The notes under the pieces: model-generated | Database searches by the model: none | What the model saw: only the letters and a program-made list of their open reading frames with translations | What the model was told of the DNA's origin: nothing | Shown: positions 24,152 through 33,353 of the stretch, in pieces | Layout: the number at the start of each line of letters is the position of its first letter | Position numbering within the stretch: position 1 is the stretch's first letter | From: JBHJGM01 sp964405825 | GTDB taxonomy: Bacteria; Verrucomicrobiota; Verrucomicrobiia; Opitutales; JBHJGM01 | Direction of reading: 5' to 3' | NCBI GenBank assembly: GCA_964405825.1 | Contig: CAYOPI010000012.1 | Span: forward strand, 1 to 62,823 | DNA length: 62,823 nt | Translations under genes and position numbers: made by a program

Positions 24152-24496
24152 CTATTGCTCCAGCTCGCGGAAGAGCTTCAAGTACAGGCTGCACATGCGC
24201 TGGAGGTACTCGTACTCGATTTCGGCTTCGGCGTACGTGCCCACGCACATGGACGGATCCACCCCCTGCATCTGCAACAGTTCCTCGACCAGCTCCAGGC
24301 GCTCGGAATTGCGGGCGCGAAAGTTTTCCGGGTCGTTGTGCAGGAGCACCTGGGCGACCAGGTCGGCACCCTTGAGGCGCTGCAGCGAGGCCGGCCCATT
24401 GTCACGCAAAATGGTTTCGGCGTAGTTCAGAAGCTCTTCAACTTCAGCAGGTTCCAACGACAGCGAGATTGCGGCAGGGATAGGGATAGAACTCAT
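24152..24496 (-). CDS. Small acidic helical protein of unknown function
   Basis: From the ATG at 24496 the 114-residue protein reads MSSIPIPAAISLSLEPAEVE and continues as an acidic, mostly helical protein with ARNSERLELVEELLQMQGVD and a C-terminal EIEYEYLQRMCSLYLKLFRE. No signal peptide or membrane span is seen. A longer frame would add a Pro/Ala-rich stretch from intergenic sequence and is rejected. I do not recognise the family. It has its own terminator and is divergent from the large TPR-like gene, so it is probably a single-gene unit. Confidence 0.6.
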   Translation of the reverse strand: MSSIPIPAAISLSLEPAEVEELLNYAETILRDNGPASLQRLKGADLVAQVLLHNDPENFRARNSERLELVEELLQMQGVDPSMCVGTYAEAEIEYEYLQRMCSLYLKLFRELEQ

Positions 24497-24892
24497 TTTG
24501 GGGGATGGCGATCCCTCTGTGGCCGGGCCTGGGGAGCCGGGGCGAAGCGCAGTTGCGTGGGGCGCAGGGGCTGCGGGCCGCGGGTCGGCCGGGCGGTGGG
24601 ACGCCTTGGGGTTGGGGGTGTTTGGGCTACCGTATACATCGTCCACGGGCGGCCCAACTTGAAATCGGCTTTCGTTTCGCAACTGCCCCGCAGACAGGAA
24701 CCTGCCAAGGTGAATGCGTACTCAGAGAGAGGGACGAGGGTTAATGCAGGGCTCTCTGGCGATAAGAGATGATAATTGCCTTGCCAGAGCGTGCGTGGCA
24801 CAAAATGCTGTTGCCTCGCAACGCCGCTCTGTCTACCCACACAGGTTTGCGCCCCGCTTGAACTCCATCGTTATTTCTGCGCTCAAAGCCGT
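24497..24892. other. Intergenic region upstream of the envelope operon
   Basis: This 396-base divergent region lies between the small minus-strand gene and the repeat-protein operon. A 7-base inverted repeat CTCTGGC (24754-24760) / GCCAGAG (24783-24789) flanks GATAAT, a possible -10 element for the operon. The first half is very G-rich on the plus strand. No RNA gene was recognised. Confidence 0.35.
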
Positions 24893-27800
24893 ATGTTCGC
24901 ACGGTCTCGTTCGACTCCAACCCGCCTGAAGTTCCTGGCCGCCGGTGCCCTCTGCGCCGGGGTTCTGGTCAATGCCTCGCTGCAGGCCCAAAACGGTCAG
25001 GGGCAAAACAATGCGCCCATCCCGGCGGCCGTCCGCGACGACCCGTCGACCATGCCGATCACCCTGGTGCAGCAGCGCGCCCAGGAGTTTCTGGTCAATG
25101 GTGACTTTGTCGGCGCGCGCCCGTTTCTGGAGCAGATGGTCATCCGCTATGCCGACGCCGAAACGCCGGAACTGCTCCAGGCGCTGGAGGCGGCACTGTT
25201 TTTCTCCGGGGTCAGCTACCTGCAGGAGTACGCTCAGACCAGCCCGGAAGAAATTGGCGAGGCGGCCTTCGACAAGCTGCTGGAGGACGCCATCGACTAC
25301 TTCACCCGCTATGCGGATCGCTTCCCCAACGGCGAACAGATGGGCCCGCTGCTGGTTTACCGCGCCGACGCCTACCGCGGACTGGGCCAGTGGGCCGAAG
25401 CCGCCGCCGACCTGGAAAAACTCCTCTCCAACTCCAACCTCGCCAACAGCGTCACCGCCCAGCAGCGCGAGGACTCCCTCAAGAAGATCACCCAGAGCTA
25501 TTACGTCCTGAAGGAGTGGGAAAAGGGGCTGCCGTGGTTCCAGCGATTTCTCAACGTGGCGCGGGACGAGGACGACCAGGCCACCGCCGCAACCGCGCTG
25601 ATGGAGGCCCACATCTCGCGCAACGAGATCGACAAGGCCTTCGACACTTTCTCGTACCTCACCGGAGACTCACCGGCGCGTTACAGCCTGCAGTTCAACC
25701 TGGCACTGATGGAGGCAGGCGACAAGTTGAGCCAGCAGCGGGACTTCAATCAGGCCGCGCTGATTTTCAACCTGGTCGTCACAATGGAGGAGATTGAAGC
25801 CTTTCTCGTCCGTCGCAACGAGAGCCTGGAAAGTGAACTCAATCGCCTGCAGCTGACCTCCAACAACCCGGACGCGATCAACGAGGTCCAGACCGATCTC
25901 TACAACGCGCAGGCCCGCCTCGACCAGGTGCGCAAGGCCATCGCCGATGAGCAGACCTACAGCGTGGCGCTGAAGGTGCGCAAAGCCAACGTCTACCAGC
26001 AGACCAACCGCGACTACGAAGCGTTCTTTGCCTACAAGCGCCTGACTGACGAACATCCCGAAGACGAGAGCATCGGCGACTTCATCATCTCGATGTTCAC
26101 CACGGCCAGCCGTATCGGCTTTGATGAGCAGATCGAGGCACTGGGCGAGCGTTACCTGAACGACCCCCGCCTGGCCGAGTACCGCGACATCCTTTACTTC
26201 CGCCTGGGGCAGCTTTACGCCGAAACCGGCAAGACCGACCGCTACATCGAACTGGCCCTGGAGTACATCAACGAGGTCGACGATGTGCCCATGCCCGACG
26301 AGCAAAACGAACCCGTGGGCAGCCTCTACCGCGCGCAGATGGTCTTTACGATGGGCAAGCTGCTGACCGACTCCGATCAGCATGACCGCCTGCAGCTGAC
26401 CTTCGAGCCGCTCTTCGAACGCTACCAGGACACTTTCATCGGCGACGGCTTCCTCTACTGGATCGGCCTCTCGCAGCTGTTCCAGCGCGAGTACGCCAAG
26501 GCCGAAGCCACCTTTGAGCAGCTGCGCTCGCTTTACACCGGTCGCGAGGAGACGCCGGACTCGATCTACTCGATTGACGCGTTTTACCGCCAGGGTGTCG
26601 CCGAATACGTTCAGGACACACCTGAGAACGACAAGCTGGGTGAGTCGATCGCCACGCTCTCGGAGTGGATCGAGCGCAATCCCGACCACAACCTGCGCGG
26701 CGAGGTGGAGTTTTACCTCGGCCTGGGCAAGGGCCTGAAGCGGCGCGAGGACGAAGCGATCGAGCACTTCCTCAACGTCGAGCGCTTCACCGACAACCTG
26801 CCCTTTATCCAGAGCGCCTATCAGGAAGCCGGCAAGCTGTTGGAAGAGAACCGACGCTTCCAGGAGATGGCCGAACTCTTTGAGCGCTTCCTGGCCAACC
26901 CGACCTACCGCCTCGACGCCGAACCCAGTGAGGAGATTTTTCAACTGGCGCGCGCCTACGACTTCCTCAACCAGCCCGAAAAGATGGCCGAGGCACTCGT
27001 TGACGGTCTGGCCAACTACGGCGACGACCCCTCGGCTTACGGGATGGACAAGCTGGTGAAGGCCTTCCCGCGTATGTACGACGAAAACCTCAACCGCCTG
27101 CAGAGTAACGTCGAGCTGTTGCAGCGGCTGCAGGACGACGAAGCCCTGCGCAAGCGCCTGACCGGGCCCGAGGCGGGCATCTACTCCTTCTTCTACGGCA
27201 AGGAGTCGCTCATCGACCGCCAGCTGCAGCAGATCTTTTACGAGCGCGGTGACGCCTTCAAAACGATTCGCAAGGGCGACCTGAGCCCGCTGGAGCCCTT
27301 CATCGAACGGTACGGCAAGCAGCTCGAAGACATGAACGCGCTGGTGGAGCCGCCGGTGGACGCCTTCAAGAAACTCCACGCCGAAGCCAAGGCCGCGGGC
27401 AACACCACCCGCCAGTGGCGCTTCCTGATGATGCTCGACAAACTCGGCGCGAACCCCGAACCGGGCAAGGCCTTCGACCGCGACGACCTGGAACTGGCCA
27501 GCCCGGCCACGCTGGTGTGGATCGGTCGGCGCGCGGCCGAGACCGACCGCGACTTTGCCTCCGAGGCGCTGGAGTTTCTCCAGACCCAGTACCCTGACAG
27601 CGACGAAGTGTTTTACGGTTTGCTGGCCCTGGGCGAGATTCTCGAGAGCCGCCGGCTCTACCTCGACGCCGTCGCCAAGTACGAGGAGGCCGAGCAGAAG
27701 TTTCCGATTCACGAGGACGTGGTGGAGGCGGTCGTGCGACAGGCCACCGCCCTGCGCGCCGAGGGCGATTTCGAAACGTCCTTTGCCCGGCTGCAGCGCA

Positions 27801-28111
27801 TCATCAACACGCCGGACTGGTCGGGCGAGCCGCACGCGCGCGCCTTCTACGAAATCGGCGAGACCTACTACGACCAACGCGATTACAAGCTCGCCCTGGG
27901 CTTCTACGAGCAGGTCATCCTCGGCTACACCTTCTACTCCGAGTGGGCCGCCCGCTCGTACCTGCGCGGAGCCCGCGCGGCCGGCCAGCTGGGCCAGGCC
28001 GACAAGCGCCGCGAACTGTTGCAGGCCGCCTACAACAACGAGGCCCTGCGCACCACCACCGTCTGGGACGAAATCGAGCAGGCCTTCCTGCAGCTCCAGG
28101 CCAGCCGCTAA
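24893..28111 (+). CDS. Large secreted helical-repeat (TPR-like) protein
   Basis: The 1072-residue protein has an N-terminal signal (TRLKFLAAGALCAGVLVNAS, then LQAQ). The rest is alpha-helical with many TPR-like pairs, for example ALFFSGVSYLQEYAQ, GPLLVYRADAYRGLGQWAEA, YFRLGQLYAETGKTDRYIEL and HARAFYEIGETYYDQRDYKL. It contains a long coiled-coil-like stretch around residues 290-360. It is exported, presumably to the periplasm or outer membrane, where repeat arrays act as protein-binding scaffolds. It heads an operon with a second secreted repeat protein, ExbB and two ExbD proteins. The ATG at 24893 gives a clean signal peptide; upstream extension adds Cys-rich sequence and is rejected. Confidence 0.85.
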   Translation: MFARSRSTPTRLKFLAAGALCAGVLVNASLQAQNGQGQNNAPIPAAVRDDPSTMPITLVQQRAQEFLVNGDFVGARPFLEQMVIRYADAETPELLQALEAALFFSGVSYLQEYAQTSPEEIGEAAFDKLLEDAIDYFTRYADRFPNGEQMGPLLVYRADAYRGLGQWAEAAADLEKLLSNSNLANSVTAQQREDSLKKITQSYYVLKEWEKGLPWFQRFLNVARDEDDQATAATALMEAHISRNEIDKAFDTFSYLTGDSPARYSLQFNLALMEAGDKLSQQRDFNQAALIFNLVVTMEEIEAFLVRRNESLESELNRLQLTSNNPDAINEVQTDLYNAQARLDQVRKAIADEQTYSVALKVRKANVYQQTNRDYEAFFAYKRLTDEHPEDESIGDFIISMFTTASRIGFDEQIEALGERYLNDPRLAEYRDILYFRLGQLYAETGKTDRYIELALEYINEVDDVPMPDEQNEPVGSLYRAQMVFTMGKLLTDSDQHDRLQLTFEPLFERYQDTFIGDGFLYWIGLSQLFQREYAKAEATFEQLRSLYTGREETPDSIYSIDAFYRQGVAEYVQDTPENDKLGESIATLSEWIERNPDHNLRGEVEFYLGLGKGLKRREDEAIEHFLNVERFTDNLPFIQSAYQEAGKLLEENRRFQEMAELFERFLANPTYRLDAEPSEEIFQLARAYDFLNQPEKMAEALVDGLANYGDDPSAYGMDKLVKAFPRMYDENLNRLQSNVELLQRLQDDEALRKRLTGPEAGIYSFFYGKESLIDRQLQQIFYERGDAFKTIRKGDLSPLEPFIERYGKQLEDMNALVEPPVDAFKKLHAEAKAAGNTTRQWRFLMMLDKLGANPEPGKAFDRDDLELASPATLVWIGRRAAETDRDFASEALEFLQTQYPDSDEVFYGLLALGEILESRRLYLDAVAKYEEAEQKFPIHEDVVEAVVRQATALRAEGDFETSFARLQRIINTPDWSGEPHARAFYEIGETYYDQRDYKLALGFYEQVILGYTFYSEWAARSYLRGARAAGQLGQADKRRELLQAAYNNEALRTTTVWDEIEQAFLQLQASR

Positions 28112-28135
28112 CCCGTTTTACCCGATACCCCCACG

Positions 28136-29296
28136 ATGTACCGGCTACCCTTGGTCATGACCGTTCTGGTCATCCTGCTGATCGCCGTCTGGTCAGCCCC
28201 CTTCATGATGGGCCAGAGCGCCACCGCCAGCGAACCCACGCCCGAGGAACTCTTCCAGCGCCTGGGCGAGCGCCCGATTCCCGTCCAGCTGGGCAACCAG
28301 CGTTTCACCCTGTTGCGGCGCGACGGCGATCGCATGGTCTTTCAGGTGCCCAACAATCCGGCCGCCAGCTTCTCCCGCGCGATCGACGATCCGAACCTGA
28401 CGCTCTTCCTGCCCGAACCGCCGGCCTTTCGGCAAGCCCGCGTCCAGGCCCGCGCGGGCGACTACGACAAGGCTGTCGAGGGGCTGCGTCCCATCGCCTA
28501 TCCGCTGATTCGCTACCTGGCCATACCCCCGGAGAAATTCAACATCCACGGCATCGTGGAGCTGTTCCTGGAATCGCTGATCAACAGCGGCCGCACCGTT
28601 GAAGCCAAGGCCCTGCTGGATCGCCACCGCTTTGACGAGATCCCCACCCGCTTTGCCGCGCTCGGGCTGGACCTGGCGGCAAAGTTCGTGGACCAGGGCG
28701 ACGACGACAACGCCCTGCTTTTGATCGACAAGGTTCTCGACCAGACCGAGGGCGCCAGCGAGGAGTACCTGCCCGTTTTCCTGCGCTTTACCGGGAAGCT
28801 GCGCGACAGCGAGCAGTGGGGTTCGGCCGAAACGCTTTACAACCAGATTCAGCAACTGGGCGACGCCCAGGTGGCCAAGCAGGCCGAGCTGTGGATTATC
28901 TACATCAGCGTGCGCCGCGCGGCCGAGGAAGACATGGCGCTGCTGCCGCTGTCGGAAAATCTTCTGGCGCAGCTGACCGGCGTGGAGCCCGGAACGGCCG
29001 AATACGCACTGCAGCGTTTCGTCGAGGGGAAGATCCATGCCGTGCGCAAGGAGTGGCAGGAAGCCCTCGAGAGCTTTGGCGAAGCGGTCATTTACAGCGA
29101 GGTCAGCAACGACTGGACCCCCGAGCTTCTCTACGAAACCGGGCGGGCCTACCGCATGACCGACCGCCCCGAAGCCGCCCGCTCGGTCTTCGAGCAGAAC
29201 ATCCTTTTCTTCCGCGATAATCCGTGGGCCCAACTCAGTGAGCAGGAAGCCGCCGAACTGCCCGAGCCTGAAGCCGAGGCTGTCTCGATGCTGTAA
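28136..29296 (+). CDS. Secreted repeat protein of the ExbB/ExbD operon
   Basis: The 386-residue protein starts with a strong hydrophobic signal or anchor (LPLVMTVLVILLIAVWSAPF). It then has a short beta-rich segment (QRFTLLRRDGDRMVFQVP) and a helical C-terminal two thirds with TPR-like units such as EAKALLDRHRFDEIPTRFAA and ALESFGEAVIYSEV. It lies 24 bases after the 1072-residue protein and 57 bases before exbB, so it belongs to the same transcript. It has no domain I can name. It may link the energising ExbB/D complex to the larger repeat protein in the periplasm; this is inferred from gene order only. Confidence 0.75.
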   Translation: MYRLPLVMTVLVILLIAVWSAPFMMGQSATASEPTPEELFQRLGERPIPVQLGNQRFTLLRRDGDRMVFQVPNNPAASFSRAIDDPNLTLFLPEPPAFRQARVQARAGDYDKAVEGLRPIAYPLIRYLAIPPEKFNIHGIVELFLESLINSGRTVEAKALLDRHRFDEIPTRFAALGLDLAAKFVDQGDDDNALLLIDKVLDQTEGASEEYLPVFLRFTGKLRDSEQWGSAETLYNQIQQLGDAQVAKQAELWIIYISVRRAAEEDMALLPLSENLLAQLTGVEPGTAEYALQRFVEGKIHAVRKEWQEALESFGEAVIYSEVSNDWTPELLYETGRAYRMTDRPEAARSVFEQNILFFRDNPWAQLSEQEAAELPEPEAEAVSML

Positions 29297-29353
29297 GTGC
29301 CTGCACACGAAATAATCTTGAACGTTTAGAGCATTCCCCAAGAGTCCCCTGCC

Positions 29354-30187
29354 ATGTACCGCAACCGTTCCTTGTTCGCCCTGCTGGCGTCTGTCTGTGC
29401 CGCCTTGCTGCTCCTGCTGAGCGCGCCCCTGGCCCTGGCCCAGGATGAAGACGCCGAAGCCGCAGAAGAGACCGCCGCCGAGACCGCGCCTGCCGCCGGC
29501 AACGAAACGCTCTTCCAGCTGATTCAACAGGGCGGCTGGCCCATGATTGTTCTGGGCATCTTCCTGACCGCCACCGTCGGCCTGACCATCTACAACTTTC
29601 TGAGCCTGCGCGAAAAGTCCTTCCTGGTGCCCAACACCGTGGACGAGCTTGAGCCGAAACTCGCCGGGCTCGACCTCGACGGTGCCCGCCAACTCTGCGA
29701 GGACACCCCCTCGCCCGTGACCAACATTCTCCTGGCCGGTCTGGACCGCGCGAGTGCCGAGCACGTCGACACCGCCGCGATGGAAAAGGCGATGGAGGAA
29801 GCCTCAACCGATGAACTGGCCGCGCCCTTTGGCATGGTCAGCTACCTCAACGCGATCGCCGCAATGGCGCCGATGGTCGGGCTGCTGGGTACGGTTCTGG
29901 GGATGGTGCAGGCCTTCCAGAACATCGCCGCGCAGGGCTTTGGTAATCCGGGACTGCTCGCGGGCGACATTCAGATGGCGCTCATCACGACGGCTGGCGG
30001 CCTGATTGTGGCGCTGCCCTCGATGCTGGCGTACCTCTTTTTCAAGAATCGCTACACCAAGCTCGCCTCGGGCGTGAACCGCGTCGTGGGCGACCTGTAC
30101 CACACCATGCTGCAAGGTGCCCGCGGGGAGATTTCGCCCGACGCCTACGCCGCGCCCGAGCCCACCCCCGAAGCGCCCGCCACCTGA
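29354..30187 (+). CDS. exbB: MotA/TolQ/ExbB proton channel family protein
   Basis: The 277-residue protein has a cleavable signal peptide, an acidic Ala/Glu-rich periplasmic segment, and then three membrane spans: PMIVLGIFLTATVGLTIYNF, AAMAPMVGLLGTVLGMVQAF and ITTAGGLIVALPSMLAYLFF. The GLLGTVxGM and TTAxGLxVAxP motifs are diagnostic of ExbB/TolQ. With ExbD it forms a proton-driven motor in the inner membrane. The signal peptide plus periplasmic extension is typical of ExbB in Verrucomicrobiota and Bacteroidota. No tonB or tolA gene follows here. Confidence 0.92.
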   Translation: MYRNRSLFALLASVCAALLLLLSAPLALAQDEDAEAAEETAAETAPAAGNETLFQLIQQGGWPMIVLGIFLTATVGLTIYNFLSLREKSFLVPNTVDELEPKLAGLDLDGARQLCEDTPSPVTNILLAGLDRASAEHVDTAAMEKAMEEASTDELAAPFGMVSYLNAIAAMAPMVGLLGTVLGMVQAFQNIAAQGFGNPGLLAGDIQMALITTAGGLIVALPSMLAYLFFKNRYTKLASGVNRVVGDLYHTMLQGARGEISPDAYAAPEPTPEAPAT

Positions 30188-30239
30188 GTACTCTACGCGC
30201 CTTCGCTTTCTTTCCGCCCCAGCCTGACGCCATCGTTCG

Positions 30240-30683
30240 ATGAAGATCGCGCTGCCCGAGACGGGGGACGACAGGTTCGACCTCACCTCGATGATCGATG
30301 TGGTCTTCATCCTGATCTTCTTCTTCATGCTGGTGGCCGCCGAGATCACCAACGTGGTCGAGATTGAGATGCCCATCGCCGACAAGGCCGTCATCCCCGA
30401 GAATCTCGGGACGCGTCCGCACATCACGGTGGTCGGCAACGAGTACCAGGAAGGCCCGCAGGCGATCGACCCGAACGCGCGCTACTACCTGGGCCTGAAG
30501 CCCCACACCCTCGAGGAACTCGTGGCCCGTGTGGTGGAGGACCGGGAAGCCATCGCAGACTTCGTTGTCTACATTCGCGGCGACAGCGACGTGGCCCACC
30601 GCCATGTGCGCAGCCTCCTGCAGGCTCTGGCAGACCAGGGCGTGACCGAGGTCACCTTCGCCACCCTTCAGGTCCCGGACTGA
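30240..30683 (+). CDS. exbD: ExbD/TolR family biopolymer transport protein (copy 1)
   Basis: The 147-residue protein has a short cytoplasmic N-terminus and one membrane span beginning SMIDVVFILIFFFMLVA with the essential Asp that carries protons. A periplasmic domain follows that ends VTEVTFATLQVPD, the conserved ExbD C-terminal strand. It pairs with ExbB. A second, different ExbD is 33 bases downstream, so the motor may contain a heterodimer, as reported for some TonB systems with two ExbD proteins. Confidence 0.9.
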   Translation: MKIALPETGDDRFDLTSMIDVVFILIFFFMLVAAEITNVVEIEMPIADKAVIPENLGTRPHITVVGNEYQEGPQAIDPNARYYLGLKPHTLEELVARVVEDREAIADFVVYIRGDSDVAHRHVRSLLQALADQGVTEVTFATLQVPD

Positions 30684-30716
30684 TCCCGCCTTCAACCGTA
30701 CCGCTTTCTTTTCTCC

Positions 30717-31157
30717 ATGGCCCGCACACGCATCAACGTTGGTGAAGACACCTACGACCTCACGCCGATGATCGACGTGACCTTCCTGATGCTGATCTAC
30801 TTCATGGTCACGACCGACCCGAAGCAGGAAGCCGATCTGAAGATCGAGATTCCCGTGCCGACCGAGGTCACCCAACCCAGCCCGGATATCCCGGTGGAAA
30901 TGGCCGTGAAGATTCTGCCCGACGGCACGGTGCTGCTGAACAACATGCCGATGGACTTCGTCAACAGCCGGACGATGCCGCAGCTGACCAACAACATGGC
31001 CGCACAATTGCAGCTGGCCCGCAACCGCGGCGTCCAGGCCATCCTGACAGTGGTAGCCCATCCGGCCTCGCAGCACCAGCGCACCGTCGACGTGCTCAAC
31101 GCGGCCGCCCGCTCCGGCATCGAATTCGTTACCTTCGCCCTGGGCGAGGACAGCTGA
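30717..31157 (+). CDS. exbD: ExbD/TolR family biopolymer transport protein (copy 2)
   Basis: The 146-residue protein has DLTPMIDVTFLMLIYFMVT, the membrane span with the proton-carrying Asp. Its periplasmic domain includes VKILPDGTVLLNNMPMD and ends GIEFVTFALGEDS. It is only moderately similar to copy 1, so the two are old paralogues rather than a recent duplication. It is the last gene of the operon. Downstream a GGGG/CCCC stem followed by GATTTTT (31158-31178) could end transcription. Confidence 0.9.
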   Translation: MARTRINVGEDTYDLTPMIDVTFLMLIYFMVTTDPKQEADLKIEIPVPTEVTQPSPDIPVEMAVKILPDGTVLLNNMPMDFVNSRTMPQLTNNMAAQLQLARNRGVQAILTVVAHPASQHQRTVDVLNAAARSGIEFVTFALGEDS

Positions 31158-31178
31158 GGGGCGCGTTCCCCGATTTTT
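31158..31178 (+). terminator. Weak intrinsic terminator candidate after the ExbB/D operon
   Basis: Arms GGGG (31158-31161) and CCCC (31168-31171) around CGCGTT are followed by GATTTTT, directly after the second exbD stop. The stem is only four pairs, so this is a tentative call. Confidence 0.35.
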
Positions 31179-31250
31179 ACCGGCGGCCTTGTCGCCTCAC
31201 GCGGGCCGTGCTTGGGTTGGATTCGCCTTCAACCACCAAAGTCTTTCCTC

Positions 31251-31634
31251 ATGATCGTCACCAAACTCCTGCATACGCGCATGCGCGTGAACGACCTCGA
31301 CGCCACCGTCGACTTTTACACGAAGATCCTCGGCCTGGAGGAGGTGCGCCGCTCCGAGTCGCCCCGCGGCTCCAAGCTTGCCTTCCTCAAGACGCCCAAC
31401 AGCGATGAACTGATCGAGATCACCTACTTCCCCGGCACCGGCGATGTGAAGGTGCCCGAGGACCTCGTTCACCTGGCCTTCGAGGTCGACAGCCTGGAAG
31501 CCTTTGAAGCCCACCTGAAGGCCAACGGCATGGCTTTTTCGGACGGACCGACGGACTCCAGCAGCGGCGGGCGGTTCGCCTTCATCGATGCGCCTGAGGG
31601 CTACGAGATCGAGTTGATCGAGTACAAGAAGTAG
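31251..31634 (+). CDS. gloA: Glyoxalase I-like VOC family protein
   Basis: The 127-residue protein has LLHTRMRVNDLDATVDFYTK and DELIEITYFPG in the first half, and VHLAFEVDSLEAFEAHL with a final GYEIELIEYK in the second. The four expected metal ligands (His, Glu, His, Glu) of lactoylglutathione lyase are present at the matching places. It would isomerise the hemithioacetal of methylglyoxal. The ATG at 31251 places the first strand at the N-terminus as in the family. No operon partner is evident; rsmD follows 57 bases downstream. Confidence 0.82.
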   Translation: MIVTKLLHTRMRVNDLDATVDFYTKILGLEEVRRSESPRGSKLAFLKTPNSDELIEITYFPGTGDVKVPEDLVHLAFEVDSLEAFEAHLKANGMAFSDGPTDSSSGGRFAFIDAPEGYEIELIEYKK

Positions 31635-31691
31635 CGCTGGGCGAAGCCGATTTGGTTTGGCCGGCGCTGCCTGCGGGGCCAGTGTCGGCGC

Positions 31692-32270
31692 ATGCGCATA
31701 ACCGGAGGACGCGCGGGCGGGATTCCGCTCAAAGTGCCGGCGGGCAGCCACGTGCGCCCGGCCACCGACTTCATGCGCGAAGCCGTCTTCTCCTCGCTCG
31801 GGACGCTCGTGCAACAGGCCGTTGTGCTCGACCTCTTCGCGGGCATCGGCGGGTACGGCTTGGAGGCGCTCAGCCGAGGCGCGCAATCCGTCACCCTGGT
31901 CGAGAAAAACGCCGCCGCGCTCAAGCTGCTGGAGGCCAACGTCGCCGCCACCCAAAAGGCCCTCAGCCAGGACGCCAACCATCCGTCCACCCAGCTGGTG
32001 CGCAAGGACGTCTTCAAATGGAAAGGGCCCTGGCGCAGCTTCACCCTTGTTTTCGCAGACCCGCCCTACCCGCTCTGGCTCGGCCAGCCCAAGGGCATTC
32101 TCGTGCGCGGCCAGGACTATCTGCTCGAAGACAATCCCGACACTCGCCTGGTCTGCGAGGCACCCGGTGGCTTCGATCTGATCCCGCCAAAGGGCCTGCG
32201 CATCGTGAAGAAAATCGAGCGCGGTCCGCAGCAGCCCGCCGTCACAATCTTCGCGCCCTTTGGTGATTGA
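31692..32270 (+). CDS. rsmD: 16S rRNA (guanine966-N2)-methyltransferase
   Basis: The 192-residue protein has ITGGRAGGIPLKVP, the RPATDFMREAVFSSL motif typical of RsmD, the SAM-binding VLDLFAGIGGYGLEALSRGA and the catalytic ADPPYP motif. It methylates G966 in 16S rRNA during 30S assembly. Length and motif order match the family. Its TGA abuts the TGA of the converging PfkB gene, giving TGATCA with no intergenic base. Confidence 0.9.
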   Translation: MRITGGRAGGIPLKVPAGSHVRPATDFMREAVFSSLGTLVQQAVVLDLFAGIGGYGLEALSRGAQSVTLVEKNAAALKLLEANVAATQKALSQDANHPSTQLVRKDVFKWKGPWRSFTLVFADPPYPLWLGQPKGILVRGQDYLLEDNPDTRLVCEAPGGFDLIPPKGLRIVKKIERGPQQPAVTIFAPFGD

Positions 32271-33206
32271 TCAGTCATCCGGGGCAAGCAGCTTGGCTGG
32301 GTCGTAAGGCGGCACCGCGCCCGCCTGCGATGCCACAAAAGACGCCAGCGCGTTGGCCCGCGTCAGCGCCCGCGGCCAGTCAGTTTTCCCACGCCCTTGC
32401 CCAGCCGCTTCCAGTATCGCCGCCAGAAAAGCATCGCCCGCGCCAACCGTATCCACAACATCAATACGCCTTCCCTTCACCTGATAGCATTCGTCACCGG
32501 CGAGCATCACCGCACCGTCCTCGCCGCGGGTCAAGGTGATCCTCGAGAGCCCATGGCGCGCGGCCAGTTCGCGCAGGGCCGCTTCCCGGGCTTCAGGCTG
32601 AACGGCTTCTCCCAGAAGTACGGCCAGCTCGTGTTCGTTGAGCTTGAGCCAGTCGGCCCGCCGGGCGAGTGCCTCAACGCGCCCCAAGTCGTCGAAGGGC
32701 GGGCGCAGGTTCACGTCGAAGACAACCCAGGAGTCAGGGACCAGGGCGTCCAGCAGGCGCTCCAGCAACAACGTGTTTTGCTCCGATCGGCAGGCCAGCG
32801 AACCAAAGACAAACGCCAGCGGCTCGCTGCCCAATTCGGCGAGAAGGCCGTCATCGGACTCCAGATGATCCCACGCAACGGGCTGGACGATCTCGTAAGT
32901 CGGCTGACCGTCATCATCGAGGCTCACCTGCACGGTGCCGGTCGGCAGGTCCGTCTGCCGGGTAACCCGGCAGACGGATAATTCGTGCGCCTCCATGGCC
33001 GCAAGCGCCTCGTCGCCAAACACATCTGAACCCACCGCGGAAATCAGATGCGCCTCACAGCCCAATCGGGACAAATGCGCGGCCACGTTGAAGGGCGCAC
33101 CGCCGATGCGCCGTTTCCCGTCCGGAAAGCAGTCCCAGAGCACTTCGCCAAAACAGAAAACGCGCTCCCAAACTGTATCCATAGGCTCGATACCCAGGTC
33201 ATCCAT
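32271..33206 (-). CDS. PfkB family carbohydrate kinase (fructokinase-like)
   Basis: The 311-residue protein has GEVLWDCFPDGKRRIGGAPF at the N-terminus, where GGAPxNVA is the PfkB signature 1, and the C-terminal DTVGAGDAFLAAIL containing the catalytic Asp. Internal VVFDVNLRPPFDD and WLKLNEHEL are typical of fructokinases. It would phosphorylate a furanose sugar, most likely fructose, with ATP. It is divergently transcribed from the L-fucose-isomerase-like gene, with about 147 bases between, so sugar-isomerase and kinase functions may be linked. Confidence 0.85.
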   Translation of the reverse strand: MDDLGIEPMDTVWERVFCFGEVLWDCFPDGKRRIGGAPFNVAAHLSRLGCEAHLISAVGSDVFGDEALAAMEAHELSVCRVTRQTDLPTGTVQVSLDDDGQPTYEIVQPVAWDHLESDDGLLAELGSEPLAFVFGSLACRSEQNTLLLERLLDALVPDSWVVFDVNLRPPFDDLGRVEALARRADWLKLNEHELAVLLGEAVQPEAREAALRELAARHGLSRITLTRGEDGAVMLAGDECYQVKGRRIDVVDTVGAGDAFLAAILEAAGQGRGKTDWPRALTRANALASFVASQAGAVPPYDPAKLLAPDD

Positions 33207-33353
33207 TCACGTTCGAGACTACTCCCGTCAGTGACTGAAAGACAGCCCTGAAGAGGGTTCCGGCACCGTGTCGAATTCGATTGCCCGCCACGCGGTTGAA
33301 TCGTCCAATCGGCGCAGTCCGTCCTGCTTGATTAACCCCCACGATCGAAGGCC

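Noticed and set aside
24797..24815. TGGCAC...TTGC resembling a sigma-54 promoter
   Set aside because: The spacing between the GG and GC elements is too long for a -24/-12 promoter.
24776..24892. N-terminal extension of the repeat protein
   Set aside because: It adds Cys-rich intergenic sequence ahead of a clean signal peptide starting at 24893.
25670..27877. Minus-strand frame of 735 residues
   Set aside because: Shadow of the large repeat protein; its leucine/valine-rich composition mirrors the sense strand.
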